From: CAYLLN01 sp040901775
Lineage (GTDB): Bacteria > Planctomycetota > Planctomycetia > Pirellulales > Pirellulaceae
Length of the DNA: 12,778 bases
NCBI GenBank assembly: GCA_040901775.1
Contig: JBBDYF010000272.1
Location: 1 to 12,778, forward strand
Direction of reading: 5' to 3'
Under the pieces are notes generated by a model. That model ran no database searches, was not told where the DNA came from, and saw nothing but the letters and a program-made list of their open reading frames with translations. The translations under genes and the position numbers were made by a program. How positions within the stretch are numbered: position 1 is the first letter of the stretch; each line of letters opens with the position of its first letter. Positions 1 through 6,955 of the stretch are shown here, one piece after another.

Positions 1-149
1 GCCCAGCGAGTGCGAGAAAACGGATTCGCCAGCTCCGCTACGTCGATTGCACCGACATTCTTTTTTTTTGCCTCCTGGTGTTTTTCGTGGCCCTGAAAAT
101 CTTCGCGGATCGCGAAGAAATTCAACGTTTATTACAGAAACCATTTGCC

Positions 150-932
150 ATGCCAACCGCCCTCGCCATTGCCGCCCACCCCGACGATATCGAATTCCTG
201 ATGGCGGGCACGCTGATGCTCCTCCGCCAGGCGGGCTACGAGATTCATTATTGGAACCTGGCCAACGGCTGCTGCGGGTCGAGCAAGCACGACGCGGCCA
301 CCATCGCCGGCATTCGCCGCGAAGAGGCAATCGCCGCAGCCAAGGCGATCGGGGCTAAGTTCCACGAGAGCATTTGCAACGACCTGGAAATCTTTTACGA
401 CCAGCCGACCTTGGCCAAGGTCGCCGGGGTGATCCGCGAGGTGGCGCCGGAAATTTTGCTGACGCATTCGCCCGTGGATTACATGGAGGACCACACCACC
501 GCCTGCCGGCTGGCGGTCAGCGGGGCCTTCGTCCGCGGCATGCCGAACTTTCCAACCGATCCGCCGCGGCCCGCCGTGGCCGGAAGCGTCACCGTGTATC
601 ACGCCCAGCCCTATTCGCATCGCGATCCGCTGGGGCGCGCGATCGAACCGGAACTGGTGGTCGATACGACCGACCTCATCGAGCTGAAGAAGAAGATGCT
701 GGCCAAGCACGCCAGCCAGAAGCTCTGGCTCGACGAGAGCCAGGGAGTCAACTCGTACCTGGATACGCTGGCCGAGCTCGACGCCGAGGTGGGGCGAATG
801 TCGTGCATCTTCAAATATGCCGAGGGGTGGCGGCGGCACTTGCACCTCGGCTTTTGCGGCCGGCACGACGACCCGCTGCGCACCGCGCTAAAAGAACGCG
901 TGCTGGTCGCCTCGAAGTTCGCCAACGCCTGA
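150..932 (+). CDS. PIG-L/LmbE family deacetylase
   Basis: A 260-residue protein of the PIG-L (LmbE-like) family, zinc-dependent enzymes that remove N-acetyl groups from amino sugars and related small molecules. The signature AHPDD lies at residues 9-13 directly after a short hydrophobic strand, and a second metal-binding block, HSPVDYMEDHTTACRLA, at 106-122 supplies His115; His10, Asp13 and His115 are the expected zinc ligands. The length fits the family. I chose the ATG at 150 because family homology starts at once (MPTALAIAAHPDD). The in-frame GTG at 78 would add 24 residues with no family character. There is no clear Shine-Dalgarno site, no signal peptide and no membrane segment, so it is probably cytoplasmic. 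The substrate cannot be told. It converges on a GNAT gene with about 110 bp between the stops. The 149 bases before it hold a run of nine T (61-69) but no promoter I can support. Confidence 0.9.
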   Translation: MPTALAIAAHPDDIEFLMAGTLMLLRQAGYEIHYWNLANGCCGSSKHDAATIAGIRREEAIAAAKAIGAKFHESICNDLEIFYDQPTLAKVAGVIREVAPEILLTHSPVDYMEDHTTACRLAVSGAFVRGMPNFPTDPPRPAVAGSVTVYHAQPYSHRDPLGRAIEPELVVDTTDLIELKKKMLAKHASQKLWLDESQGVNSYLDTLAELDAEVGRMSCIFKYAEGWRRHLHLGFCGRHDDPLRTALKERVLVASKFANA

Positions 933-981
933 GCGGCGCTGCGGGGAACGCCCCGACGGCGAATGCCACGAAGCGGGGTAG

Positions 982-1044
982 GTAGCCGCGGTTTTTGATC
1001 TACCGCGGCACATGCGAACCGACGCGAAGCCGCCCAGCGGCTAC
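982..1044. repeat. 63-bp REP-like element with 8-bp terminal inverted repeats
   Basis: The segment starts GTAGCCGC (982-989) and ends GCGGCTAC (1037-1044), a perfect 8-bp terminal inverted repeat. Inside are two copies of the self-complementary CCGCGG flanking TTTTTGATCTA, and a 6-bp hairpin AGCCGC-CCA-GCGGCT at 1028-1042. It lies between two converging genes. Its right end overlaps the end of the GNAT gene, whose TAG stop (1041-1043 on the minus strand) is part of the terminal repeat. The structure resembles REP or MITE-like repeats. From memory, blocks reading GGTAGATCAAAAACCGCGG on the minus strand recur in planctomycete genomes, but that cannot be verified here. It could also help end transcription, although no U-run follows the stems. 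Confidence 0.55.
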
Positions 1045-1673
1045 GACAGGCGCAATCGCCCCGGCTGCTCGACCAGGCGGCAGCCCAGCAGCGAGCCCCC
1101 CACGGTGGTGCGATGAATCAGACCGCGACAGGTGAAGCCCGCCTTGGTCAACCCGCGCTGCGACGAGGCATTGCCCTGCGACGTTTCGGCGATGGCGCAG
1201 CTCGCAGCCGGCGTGTCGGCGAACATCCGCTGCACGAGGTAAGGATAGAGCCCGCGGCCGCGGTAGGCGTCGAGCACGTGATACCCGCCCAGGTAAATCG
1301 TGGTCGCCGGATCGTAACCGAGCGGCCGGAACAGGGGGGACGCGGTAAATCGCCAGCCGACCGCCACGCCCACGTTGTCCGCCAGAATCAGCCACGCCGT
1401 TGCGCCGCGATCGAAGTTCGAGACATCGGAACCCGCGCCGGCCTCGTCGATCGCTTGGGAGTACGCCGCGCGCTCGGCGGCGCTGACGCTCACCACGTCC
1501 AGGCTCGCCGGCAGGCTCAGGCGAAGCTGCTTTTCGCGACTTTCGAACAACACCATGGTCGAGCGGCTGTAAACGTGCCGCAGAAAGAATCTGGCCGCCG
1601 CGCCGCTGCCGCGAGCGCGCCGCTGGGCAGCCGCCTCGCTCAAGACCCGGCCGATTTTTTGCAGAAAGCTCAT
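1041..1673 (-). CDS. GNAT-family N-acetyltransferase
   Basis: A 210-residue protein with the GNAT fold signature. The strand-loop-helix that binds acetyl-CoA pyrophosphate is visible as GGYHVLDAYRGRGLYPYLV (129-147, with the R-G-R-G turn). A later NASSQRGLTKAGF block (168-180) matches the usual N-x-x-S-x-x-x-L-x-K-x-G-F end of the domain. The acceptor substrate cannot be read. I chose the ATG at 1673 (MSFLQKIGRV): it lies 13 bp past the stop of the upstream gene on the same strand, whereas the longer frame reaching 1760 would run into that gene. It is the third and last gene of an operon with the deacetylase and BioF2-like genes, so a role in sugar or polymer N-acylation is a reasonable inference. 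Its stop codon lies inside a REP-like element. Confidence 0.8.
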   Translation of the reverse strand: MSFLQKIGRVLSEAAAQRRARGSGAAARFFLRHVYSRSTMVLFESREKQLRLSLPASLDVVSVSAAERAAYSQAIDEAGAGSDVSNFDRGATAWLILADNVGVAVGWRFTASPLFRPLGYDPATTIYLGGYHVLDAYRGRGLYPYLVQRMFADTPAASCAIAETSQGNASSQRGLTKAGFTCRGLIHRTTVGGSLLGCRLVEQPGRLRLS

Positions 1674-1686
1674 GGCAGCACGTTCG

Positions 1687-2838
1687 TCACGATTTTTTGG
1701 CGCCCGACTTGAGCCGCTTGGTCCAGCCGGTTCGTTTGGCGATCGCGCCGGCCGCGGCAATGGCTTTGCGCCAGCCGGAATTCAGCAGGAACAAAGTTCG
1801 CAGGGAAATCGACTTTCGGACCACGAGGCAACCGGCGACGCGCAACGTCAGGTTGGCAAGCTGGCGCTTATACTCCGCCTCGCCCTCGCCAAAGTCGATG
1901 AACCGCAGGCCGTCGGCCCGCGCCTTTTCGAGAATTCGATAAAGCAGCAGCGTGCCGGGCGAGTGTTTGGAGTGCGCCTGCGCATAGCCGATCTTCTCAT
2001 AGACGAGCGTCTCCATCCCCTCGTAGCAAATGGCGACGGCCGCCATCTGTTCGCCCGCCAGCAGCAGAAAGACCCGCAGCCAACCCCGCGCGCCGACCGG
2101 TCGCAGCTCGTCCATGCTGAAGCCGTGTCCCAGCAGGCGGGCCTGCCAGGTTTCGTTCATCAGTTCCACCATCCGTTGCTCGTAGGGTTGCCACTCAGCT
2201 TCGCTCCGCAGCTCGACGAGCCGCACCTCGCCGGCGGCCCGAGCCAGGGCCCGCTCCCGTCCTTGGATCTTCTTCACGCTGTCGGGCGAACGAAGCAGCT
2301 TGAATTCTGCTTCGGTCGCGGGAATTCGCAGCTTGTAATGCGGAATGTCCTGAAACAGCGGATGCACGAAGAACCGCCGTTCTGCCGCGGCGGCGAGCGT
2401 GGCCAGCCGTTCGGCGGACAACAGATGGTCGAACCAGAAGGCGTCGAGGTGCGAATACTTGGCCGTTAGCGCGTCGAGCAGAAACAGAACTTCCGCCGAG
2501 TCGAGTGTGCGATCGATAAAGTCGCCGCCGCAAATCTTTGCCGCCCGCAGCCCGCGCTCGGCCAGCGAGCGCGAACCAACGGAGAAGCGCAGCGGCCAAT
2601 CGCGGAATAAAAGCGGTGCGATCGCGCGCGGCGCGCCATCGCCGGCCCGCAGCACCGCGACGCCGCCACGAGCCGCATCGTTGCCGGTCATCATCTCGAA
2701 CCATTCGGGGCTCCGCGTCAGCACGTTCCCTTCGTCTTGCGCGCGAATTTGCTGCCGCCAGAACCGCAGCACATCGGCGGGCAGCCCGGCGGGCGGAAGA
2801 AAATCGACGGACATGCTCATGGCGTTAGAAAGGGTCAT
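1687..2838 (-). CDS. BioF2/CelD-like GNAT acyltransferase
   Basis: A 383-residue protein of the double-GNAT (GNAT_6, BioF2-like, CelD/FemAB-related) type. The diagnostic C-terminal half reads HSPGTLLLYRILEKARADG (292-310), followed by RFIDFGEGEAEYKRQLA (312-328). This S-x-G-x-x-L ... D-F-G-x-G-x-x-x-Y-K-x-x pattern is typical of the family. Such proteins are usually found in exopolysaccharide, cellulose or capsule clusters and are thought to transfer acyl or aminoacyl groups. The start at 2838 makes an ATGA overlap with the stop of the preceding deacetylase gene, which implies translational coupling and decides against the 101-residue upstream extension to 3141. The C-terminus is very basic (KRTGWTKRLKSGAKKS). 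No signal peptide or clear membrane segment is seen. The substrate is unknown. Confidence 0.82.
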   Translation of the reverse strand: MTLSNAMSMSVDFLPPAGLPADVLRFWRQQIRAQDEGNVLTRSPEWFEMMTGNDAARGGVAVLRAGDGAPRAIAPLLFRDWPLRFSVGSRSLAERGLRAAKICGGDFIDRTLDSAEVLFLLDALTAKYSHLDAFWFDHLLSAERLATLAAAAERRFFVHPLFQDIPHYKLRIPATEAEFKLLRSPDSVKKIQGRERALARAAGEVRLVELRSEAEWQPYEQRMVELMNETWQARLLGHGFSMDELRPVGARGWLRVFLLLAGEQMAAVAICYEGMETLVYEKIGYAQAHSKHSPGTLLLYRILEKARADGLRFIDFGEGEAEYKRQLANLTLRVAGCLVVRKSISLRTLFLLNSGWRKAIAAAGAIAKRTGWTKRLKSGAKKS

Positions 2839-3767
2839 CGGGCCCCGTGCCGCAGCCGAAATGCCGCTTGTTCGCCAAACCGCAGCAGCGACATCCACAG
2901 AGGCCAGGCCGGCACCGCGGGCGACGAGTGAGGCAGGGACATTTCGAGCACCCGCGAATCGACCACGCAAACCTCCATGTCGGCTCGCTGCTGGAGGAAT
3001 CCGAGCAGCGATTCGAACCGCCGGCAATTCTTCACGATCGGCGTCGCACGCCCGTCGTTCCAGCGAAAAAATTCGGGTGGATGCGTCAGGATGCCGGCGC
3101 AAGCGTAGCCCGAACTTTGCAAGCGATCGAGGGCCCAGCACATCTCCTGGCTGCTCACGGCGCAGACCTCCAAGTGGCGATACGGCCCGTCGAGAAAGGG
3201 GAGCGGGCTGCGCAGGCAGGTGACCGGAATATCGACGATGCCGTCGGCCCGCGACAGGTCGTTGGCCGCGGGGAACGAGCCGTTGATCTTGGTGCGGATC
3301 GACGAACCGACGAAGAGATTCCGGTGGGCGCCGATCGACAAGCCGGCCTGCTTCATGGCCGCGAGGGTGACTTCATTGGCGGCCAGGTCCCCCGCGCGAA
3401 AGGCGGTCACCTCGGGCACGCCCGCCAGCTTCAACTGCCGAACGCCTTCTAGCAGCAATCGCAATTGGGTGGCTTGGTCCTGGTTCCAGAACACGTCGTC
3501 CTGGTCTTGAAAGCCGTCGAGCTGGGCGACGGAAGGATGCAGGTGCAACTCGACCCGCTGACCGGCGGCCAGAATGCTGCGGCAGATGCGGGCGAGCGGT
3601 TCACCTCCCCAGCGGGTCGCTCCCAAGGCTTCGACAAAGTAGGTAGCAGGCGTGCCGTGCTGGGAACACTGCCGGAGGAGGTATTCCAGCCCCAGCCCAT
3701 TCCCCCACACCTCGCGCTCGTAGTCCCCGGTGTAGGACTCGACATCGACCGTGATGAATACCTTCAT
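2835..3767 (-). CDS. polysaccharide deacetylase-like protein
   Basis: A 310-residue protein resembling NodB-type carbohydrate esterases. The N-terminus carries MKVFITVDVE (1-10), the usual first motif in which Asp8 would be a metal-site or catalytic residue. ELHLHPS (73-79) supplies the H-x-H metal ligands. TAFRAGDLAANE (121-132) matches the R-x-G motif, and ILTHPPEF (226-233) provides a late His. It has no signal peptide, so if active it works in the cytoplasm or on a lipid-linked intermediate. It is first in a three-gene minus-strand operon, with its TGA inside the start region of the BioF2-like gene (4-bp overlap). Deacetylation followed by a new acylation by the two downstream GNAT proteins is an inference from context. 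The start ATG at 3767 has only weak purine content upstream. Functional assignment is moderate because several PDA-like families share these motifs. Confidence 0.8.
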   Translation of the reverse strand: MKVFITVDVESYTGDYEREVWGNGLGLEYLLRQCSQHGTPATYFVEALGATRWGGEPLARICRSILAAGQRVELHLHPSVAQLDGFQDQDDVFWNQDQATQLRLLLEGVRQLKLAGVPEVTAFRAGDLAANEVTLAAMKQAGLSIGAHRNLFVGSSIRTKINGSFPAANDLSRADGIVDIPVTCLRSPLPFLDGPYRHLEVCAVSSQEMCWALDRLQSSGYACAGILTHPPEFFRWNDGRATPIVKNCRRFESLLGFLQQRADMEVCVVDSRVLEMSLPHSSPAVPAWPLWMSLLRFGEQAAFRLRHGAR

Positions 3768-3965
3768 GGGGGCGGCAGAGCCGAACGGTTCAAGGCTGTC
3801 GATTCATGGGCAAGCGCCAGCCACCATCCTAGCTGGTCAGATTCGAGGCCGCGAGGGACGCTGGCTCGTCAATCCACGGCATCGAAGAGCCCCTTCCGCG
3901 GCCGGCGGGGTGCATTATGCTAACTCTGAACGAACCCATTGCCACTTTCACCGCTTCGTCAAGCC
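3768..3965. other. divergent intergenic region between polysaccharide operon and lysA
   Basis: These 198 bases separate two divergently transcribed units, so promoters for both should lie here. I found no convincing pair of hexamers on either strand. Weak candidates are TATGCT at 3916-3921 on the plus strand and TAGGAT (minus strand, 3831-3826), neither with a good -35 at normal spacing. No hairpin, riboswitch-like leader or small gene stands out. In particular, I see nothing I could call a lysine riboswitch. Confidence 0.4.
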
Positions 3966-5496
3966 ATGCCCACCGCTGAACCACTGAACGCCCTGCGCAC
4001 CGAGATTGCCGGCGTGAGCGTCTGCCAGTTGGCCGCCCAGTTCGGCACGCCGGCGTACATTTACGACGCGGCCAAAATCGCCCTGCGCGTTGCCGACCTG
4101 AAGCCGTTCGACGTGATCCGCTACGCCCAAAAGGCCTGCTCGAACATCGCCATTCTCGATCTTGTCCGCCGGCAGGGAGTCGTGGTCGATGCCGTGAGCG
4201 CGGGCGAGATTCACCGGGCCATGAAAGCGGGGTATCGGCCGGGGAGCGGAGGCCAAGGGGCGGGCGGGCACGTCGAGATCGTCTATACGGCCGACATCTT
4301 CGACCGCGAAGCGCTCGACCTGGTTGTCAAACTCGACATTCCCGTCAATTGCGGCTCGCCTGAGATGATCGACCAGCTCGGCGCGCGGGCTCCCGGACGC
4401 AACATCACCTTGCGCATCAATCCCGGCTTTGGCCACGGGCACAGCCAGAAGACGAACACGGGGGGCGAGCAGTCGAAGCACGGCATCTGGCACGAGCAAC
4501 TCGACGATTGCCTCCGCCGGGCCGACGCCCACGGCCTTTCGGTCAGCGGCCTGCACATGCACATCGGCAGCGGGACCGACCTGGAACATCTGGCCCAGGT
4601 TTGCGGAGCGCTCGAAACTGCGGCCACCTTGGTCGGCCGGACGATCACCACGATCAGCGCCGGCGGCGGCTTGCCGATCCCCTATCGCAGCGGGCAGACG
4701 TTCGTCGATATCGACCAGTATTACCAACTTTGGGATGCGACACGCCGCCGCCTCGAGCAGCAGTTCGATCACCCGATCACGCTCGAAATCGAGCCGGGGC
4801 GGTACCTCGTCGCCGAAAGCGGCTATTTGCTCAGCGAGATTCGCACCGTCAAGCAGATGGGGAGCAATACATTCTATCTGCTCGACGCCGGCTTCAACAA
4901 CCTCGCCCGGCCGATCCTCTACGGGGCGTATCACCCGATGTCGATCTGCCACTCCCAAAGCCGCGACCAGTGGTCGGGGGATCCGGCATTGCANNNNNNN
5001 NNNNNNNNNNNNNNNNNNNNNNNNNNNNNNNNNNNNNNNNNNNNNNNNNNNNNNNNNNNNNNNNNNNNNNNNNNNNNNNNNNNNNNNNNNNNNTAGCCGC
5101 GACCAGTGGTCGGGGGATCCGGCATTGCATAGCCGCGACCAGTGGTCGGGGGATCCGGCATTGCATAGCCGCGACCAGTGGTCGCGCGGCGGCTCGGCAG
5201 GAGCCTCGCCCTCCCAGGCCATGCACGACGTCGTCGTCGGCGGGCCGCTGTGCGAGTCGGGCGACATCTTCACGCAAGAGGAAGGGGGCTTCGTCTGCAA
5301 GCGCAGCTTGCCCGTGGCCGGCGTGGGAGATTACCTGATCATCGAACGGGCCGGCGCTTACGGCTTTGTGATGGCCTCGAACTACAACAGCAAGCCAATG
5401 CCTCCCGAAGTTTTGATTCAAGGGGGAAAGGCTCAGTTGATTCGGGCGCGTCAAACCTCGGACGATTTGACTCGCGGCGAAACGATTCCTGGTTAA
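3966..5496 (+). CDS. lysA: diaminopimelate decarboxylase with in-frame repeat insertion, interrupted by an assembly gap
   Basis: PLP enzyme that decarboxylates meso-diaminopimelate to L-lysine, the last step of lysine biosynthesis. Family motifs from ATG 3966: RYAQKACSN with the PLP lysine at 56, NPGFGHGHSQKTNTGGE (152-168), HMHIGSGTD (198-205 region), SAGGGLPIPY (231-240), EIEPGRYL (274-281), and after the gap GGPLCESGD and GAYGFVMASNYNSKP. These agree closely with Escherichia coli LysA as I remember it. Between HPMSIC (about 323-328) and VVVGGPLC, where LysA normally has a short loop, the gene instead carries 12-residue SRDQWSGDPALH repeats followed by SRDQWSRGGSAGASPSQ. An ambiguous 100-N gap lies inside the repeats. 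The frame differs across the gap only because 100 is not divisible by 3; joined in repeat phase, both halves are in one frame. A small Gly-rich insertion (GSGGQGAGG, 93-101) is also present. TTG 3939 is an alternative start but adds nothing conserved. Confidence 0.92.
4959..5184 (+). repeat. 36-bp palindrome-containing tandem repeat inside lysA
   Basis: The unit runs TAGCCGCGACCAGTGG then TCGGGGGATCCGGCATTGCA, 36 bp in total. Copies are at 4959-4993 (35 bp, lacking the leading T), 5094-5129 and 5130-5165, followed by a truncated copy at 5166-5184 that ends after the palindrome. The visible copies are identical. Each contains CGACCA-G-TGGTCG, a 13-nt palindrome with one central base, plus GGATCC. 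The period is divisible by three, so each copy adds SRDQWSGDPALH to LysA and avoids the TAG that opens the unit. An unknown number of copies may be hidden in the N gap. The identity of copies suggests recent expansion or homogenisation. Confidence 0.9.
4994..5093. other. assembly gap of 100 N inside lysA
   Basis: Exactly 100 N, a common placeholder for unknown length. The left flank ends ...CATTGCA and the right flank begins TAGCCGCGACC. These are adjacent bases of the 36-bp repeat unit, so the flanks join seamlessly. The real missing length is therefore expected to be 36 x n bp, including n = 0. The TAG at 5094-5096 is in frame only because of the arbitrary gap length. Confidence 0.97.
5185..5215 (+). 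repeat. second palindromic segment abutting the lysA repeat
   Basis: Directly after the truncated fourth repeat copy comes CGCGGCGGCTCGGCAGGAGC and then CTCGCCCTCCC. It contains the stem GGCTC-GGCAG-GAGCC (5191-5205). The preceding palindrome is extended here to CGCGACCA-G-TGGTCGCG (8-bp arms, 5170-5186 approximately). It is translated in frame as RGGSAGASPSQ. From memory, short GC-rich blocks encoding GSAGASPS or, on the other strand, WEGEAPAEP are scattered in planctomycete genomes as REP-like repeats; this is not verified here. It makes the whole insertion look like a composite of two repeat families. Confidence 0.55.
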
Positions 5497-5507
5497 CGAC
5501 TGGACGG

Positions 5508-6881
5508 CTACTCGGCTGCCGGCATTTGCCGCTGCACTTCGGCGTCGATCCTGCTTTCAACCTCCTCGGTCCACGCACTGGGCAAGCCGTAATAGACCAT
5601 CGCCCCGCCCCCTTCGTACCCTCCTTCGAGCAGCACGCGGCGCGACGGGATGTAAGCACAAACGTCGTTCGTGTAGCCGGCGACCCACGTTTTGATGCCG
5701 CCATATTCGGCCTTCAGGCGGATGGCGTAATCGACGACAACTTCGCCGCCGAGAAAGCACCACTGCACGTCGGAGCCGAGACGCCACGATTGAACCGGGT
5801 ACGGATAGCTTTGCAGCACCGGCTGGCCCGCGGCCAGGTCTTCCAGCAGCATCTTGGCCCGCATGACGATGTACTTGTTCGTGTCCTCGGTTTGCGCCAC
5901 CAGTTCTTCCTTGGTCGGCACGTCGGCAAACGGCAGGTCGACCTCGGCGTAGCTCGTGGCAAGCCGCGGGGCGATCGGCGTCAGCGGCCCGGCCAGCACC
6001 GCGGTCACCGCCTGGCCTAGTTGCTTGCCGTAGGTTTCGGCCAGCTCGCGCTTGCGGCGGGGGATCGGGTTTTGATCGGCCCCGCAGCCGGCCCAAAACA
6101 GGGCGACCGTGCCGGGATGAGCCTTTTCGAGCTCGATCTGGGCATAGCCCGGATAATCGCCCGACCATTCGTAGCCGTCGAGCACGGTGGCGTGGCAGGC
6201 GTAGCCAAACGCCACCGCCAGCAGGCTACCGTCGGCCGCTTTGACCGCCAGCACCGGCACGTCGTGATCGCTGGGGCCGACGAGCGTTCCCGCTTCGCGG
6301 AGCATGGGAACCGCCGGCTCTTTGTTGTTGCGGCGGTTGACGGCGAAGTCGGTGATGCCGCTGGCCCACGAAAGCTCGGCCGGGGCCAGGGCGGCAATCG
6401 CCTGGCCGGTCAGTTCGACCAAGGTGGCGTGCAGCTTGTCGGCATATTGGCGAACCAGCTGCTGCTGCGGTTTTTCGAGGGCGTAAAAATGCATCGGCCG
6501 GAGGTTGCGGGCGACGACCGGCCCCGAATGGGTGTGCGAGCAGTTCAAAGCGATCTGCTCCCGCGCCAAGCCATGCTTCTGCTTCAGCTCGTCGCGGATC
6601 GCGTTCGACAGGTCGCGATCGATGCCGACCAGGTCGAGCGTAATCAAGACGGCCCGCTTGCCTGCGCCATCTTCCAGCACCAGCGCCTTGGCCCACAGGT
6701 CGGTCATTTTGGAATCGGCGGGGCGGGTGCGAGCCGCGTAGCCCGCCATCCACATGTAGCCTTCCGGGGTAATGTTGGCCCGCGCGACGCCGGCCTGCCA
6801 AGTTTCGGCGGCCCGGACGAACTGCAATGGCAGGAGAACTGCCACGATTGCCGCGGTTAGTCGTCCTAAAAAGCTCAACAT
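5508..6881 (-). CDS. secreted neutral/alkaline ceramidase-like hydrolase
   Basis: A 457-residue protein matching the N-terminal catalytic part of neutral/alkaline (non-lysosomal) ceramidases, zinc amidases that cleave N-acyl-sphingosine. The N-terminus is a signal peptide (about 1-25, hydrophobic core TAAIVAVLLPLQ, likely cut near RAA-ET), so the protein is exported. Visible motifs are WQAGVARANITP (28-39), NCSHTHSGP (113-121) with putative zinc histidines, GYACHATVL (226-234, His230), GDYPG (241-245) and GCGADQNP (265-272), all typical of the family. True neutral ceramidases are about 650 residues with an extra C-terminal domain, which is absent here, so the natural substrate may differ. The start ATG 6881 has AGGAG nine bases upstream. 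The gene converges on lysA with 11 bp between stops and follows the small basic protein gene by 74 bp on the same strand. Confidence 0.87.
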   Translation of the reverse strand: MLSFLGRLTAAIVAVLLPLQFVRAAETWQAGVARANITPEGYMWMAGYAARTRPADSKMTDLWAKALVLEDGAGKRAVLITLDLVGIDRDLSNAIRDELKQKHGLAREQIALNCSHTHSGPVVARNLRPMHFYALEKPQQQLVRQYADKLHATLVELTGQAIAALAPAELSWASGITDFAVNRRNNKEPAVPMLREAGTLVGPSDHDVPVLAVKAADGSLLAVAFGYACHATVLDGYEWSGDYPGYAQIELEKAHPGTVALFWAGCGADQNPIPRRKRELAETYGKQLGQAVTAVLAGPLTPIAPRLATSYAEVDLPFADVPTKEELVAQTEDTNKYIVMRAKMLLEDLAAGQPVLQSYPYPVQSWRLGSDVQWCFLGGEVVVDYAIRLKAEYGGIKTWVAGYTNDVCAYIPSRRVLLEGGYEGGGAMVYYGLPSAWTEEVESRIDAEVQRQMPAAE

Positions 6882-6955
6882 GGTTGCCTGCTCCTGAACA
6901 GCCGGCCAACCGGCATTGGCCCCGCCGCATCCATTCGGGTACGTTCGTTTAAGGA

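Noticed and set aside
1672..2469. Long plus-strand open frame opposite the BioF2-like gene
   Set aside because: It is antisense to a gene with clear family motifs, and the translation has no family character; long antisense frames are expected at this GC content.
3768..3965. Lysine riboswitch upstream of lysA
   Set aside because: No recognisable multi-helix conserved core or following terminator was found in the 198-bp region.
3966..5096. lysA as a truncated pseudogene ending at the TAG at 5094
   Set aside because: The stop arises only from the arbitrary 100-N gap. In repeat phase both halves share a frame and all active-site motifs are present.
4959..5184. CRISPR-like array with 36-bp repeats
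   Set aside because: The copies are directly adjacent with no spacers, lie in frame in lysA, and there are no cas genes. A 36-bp length alone is coincidence.
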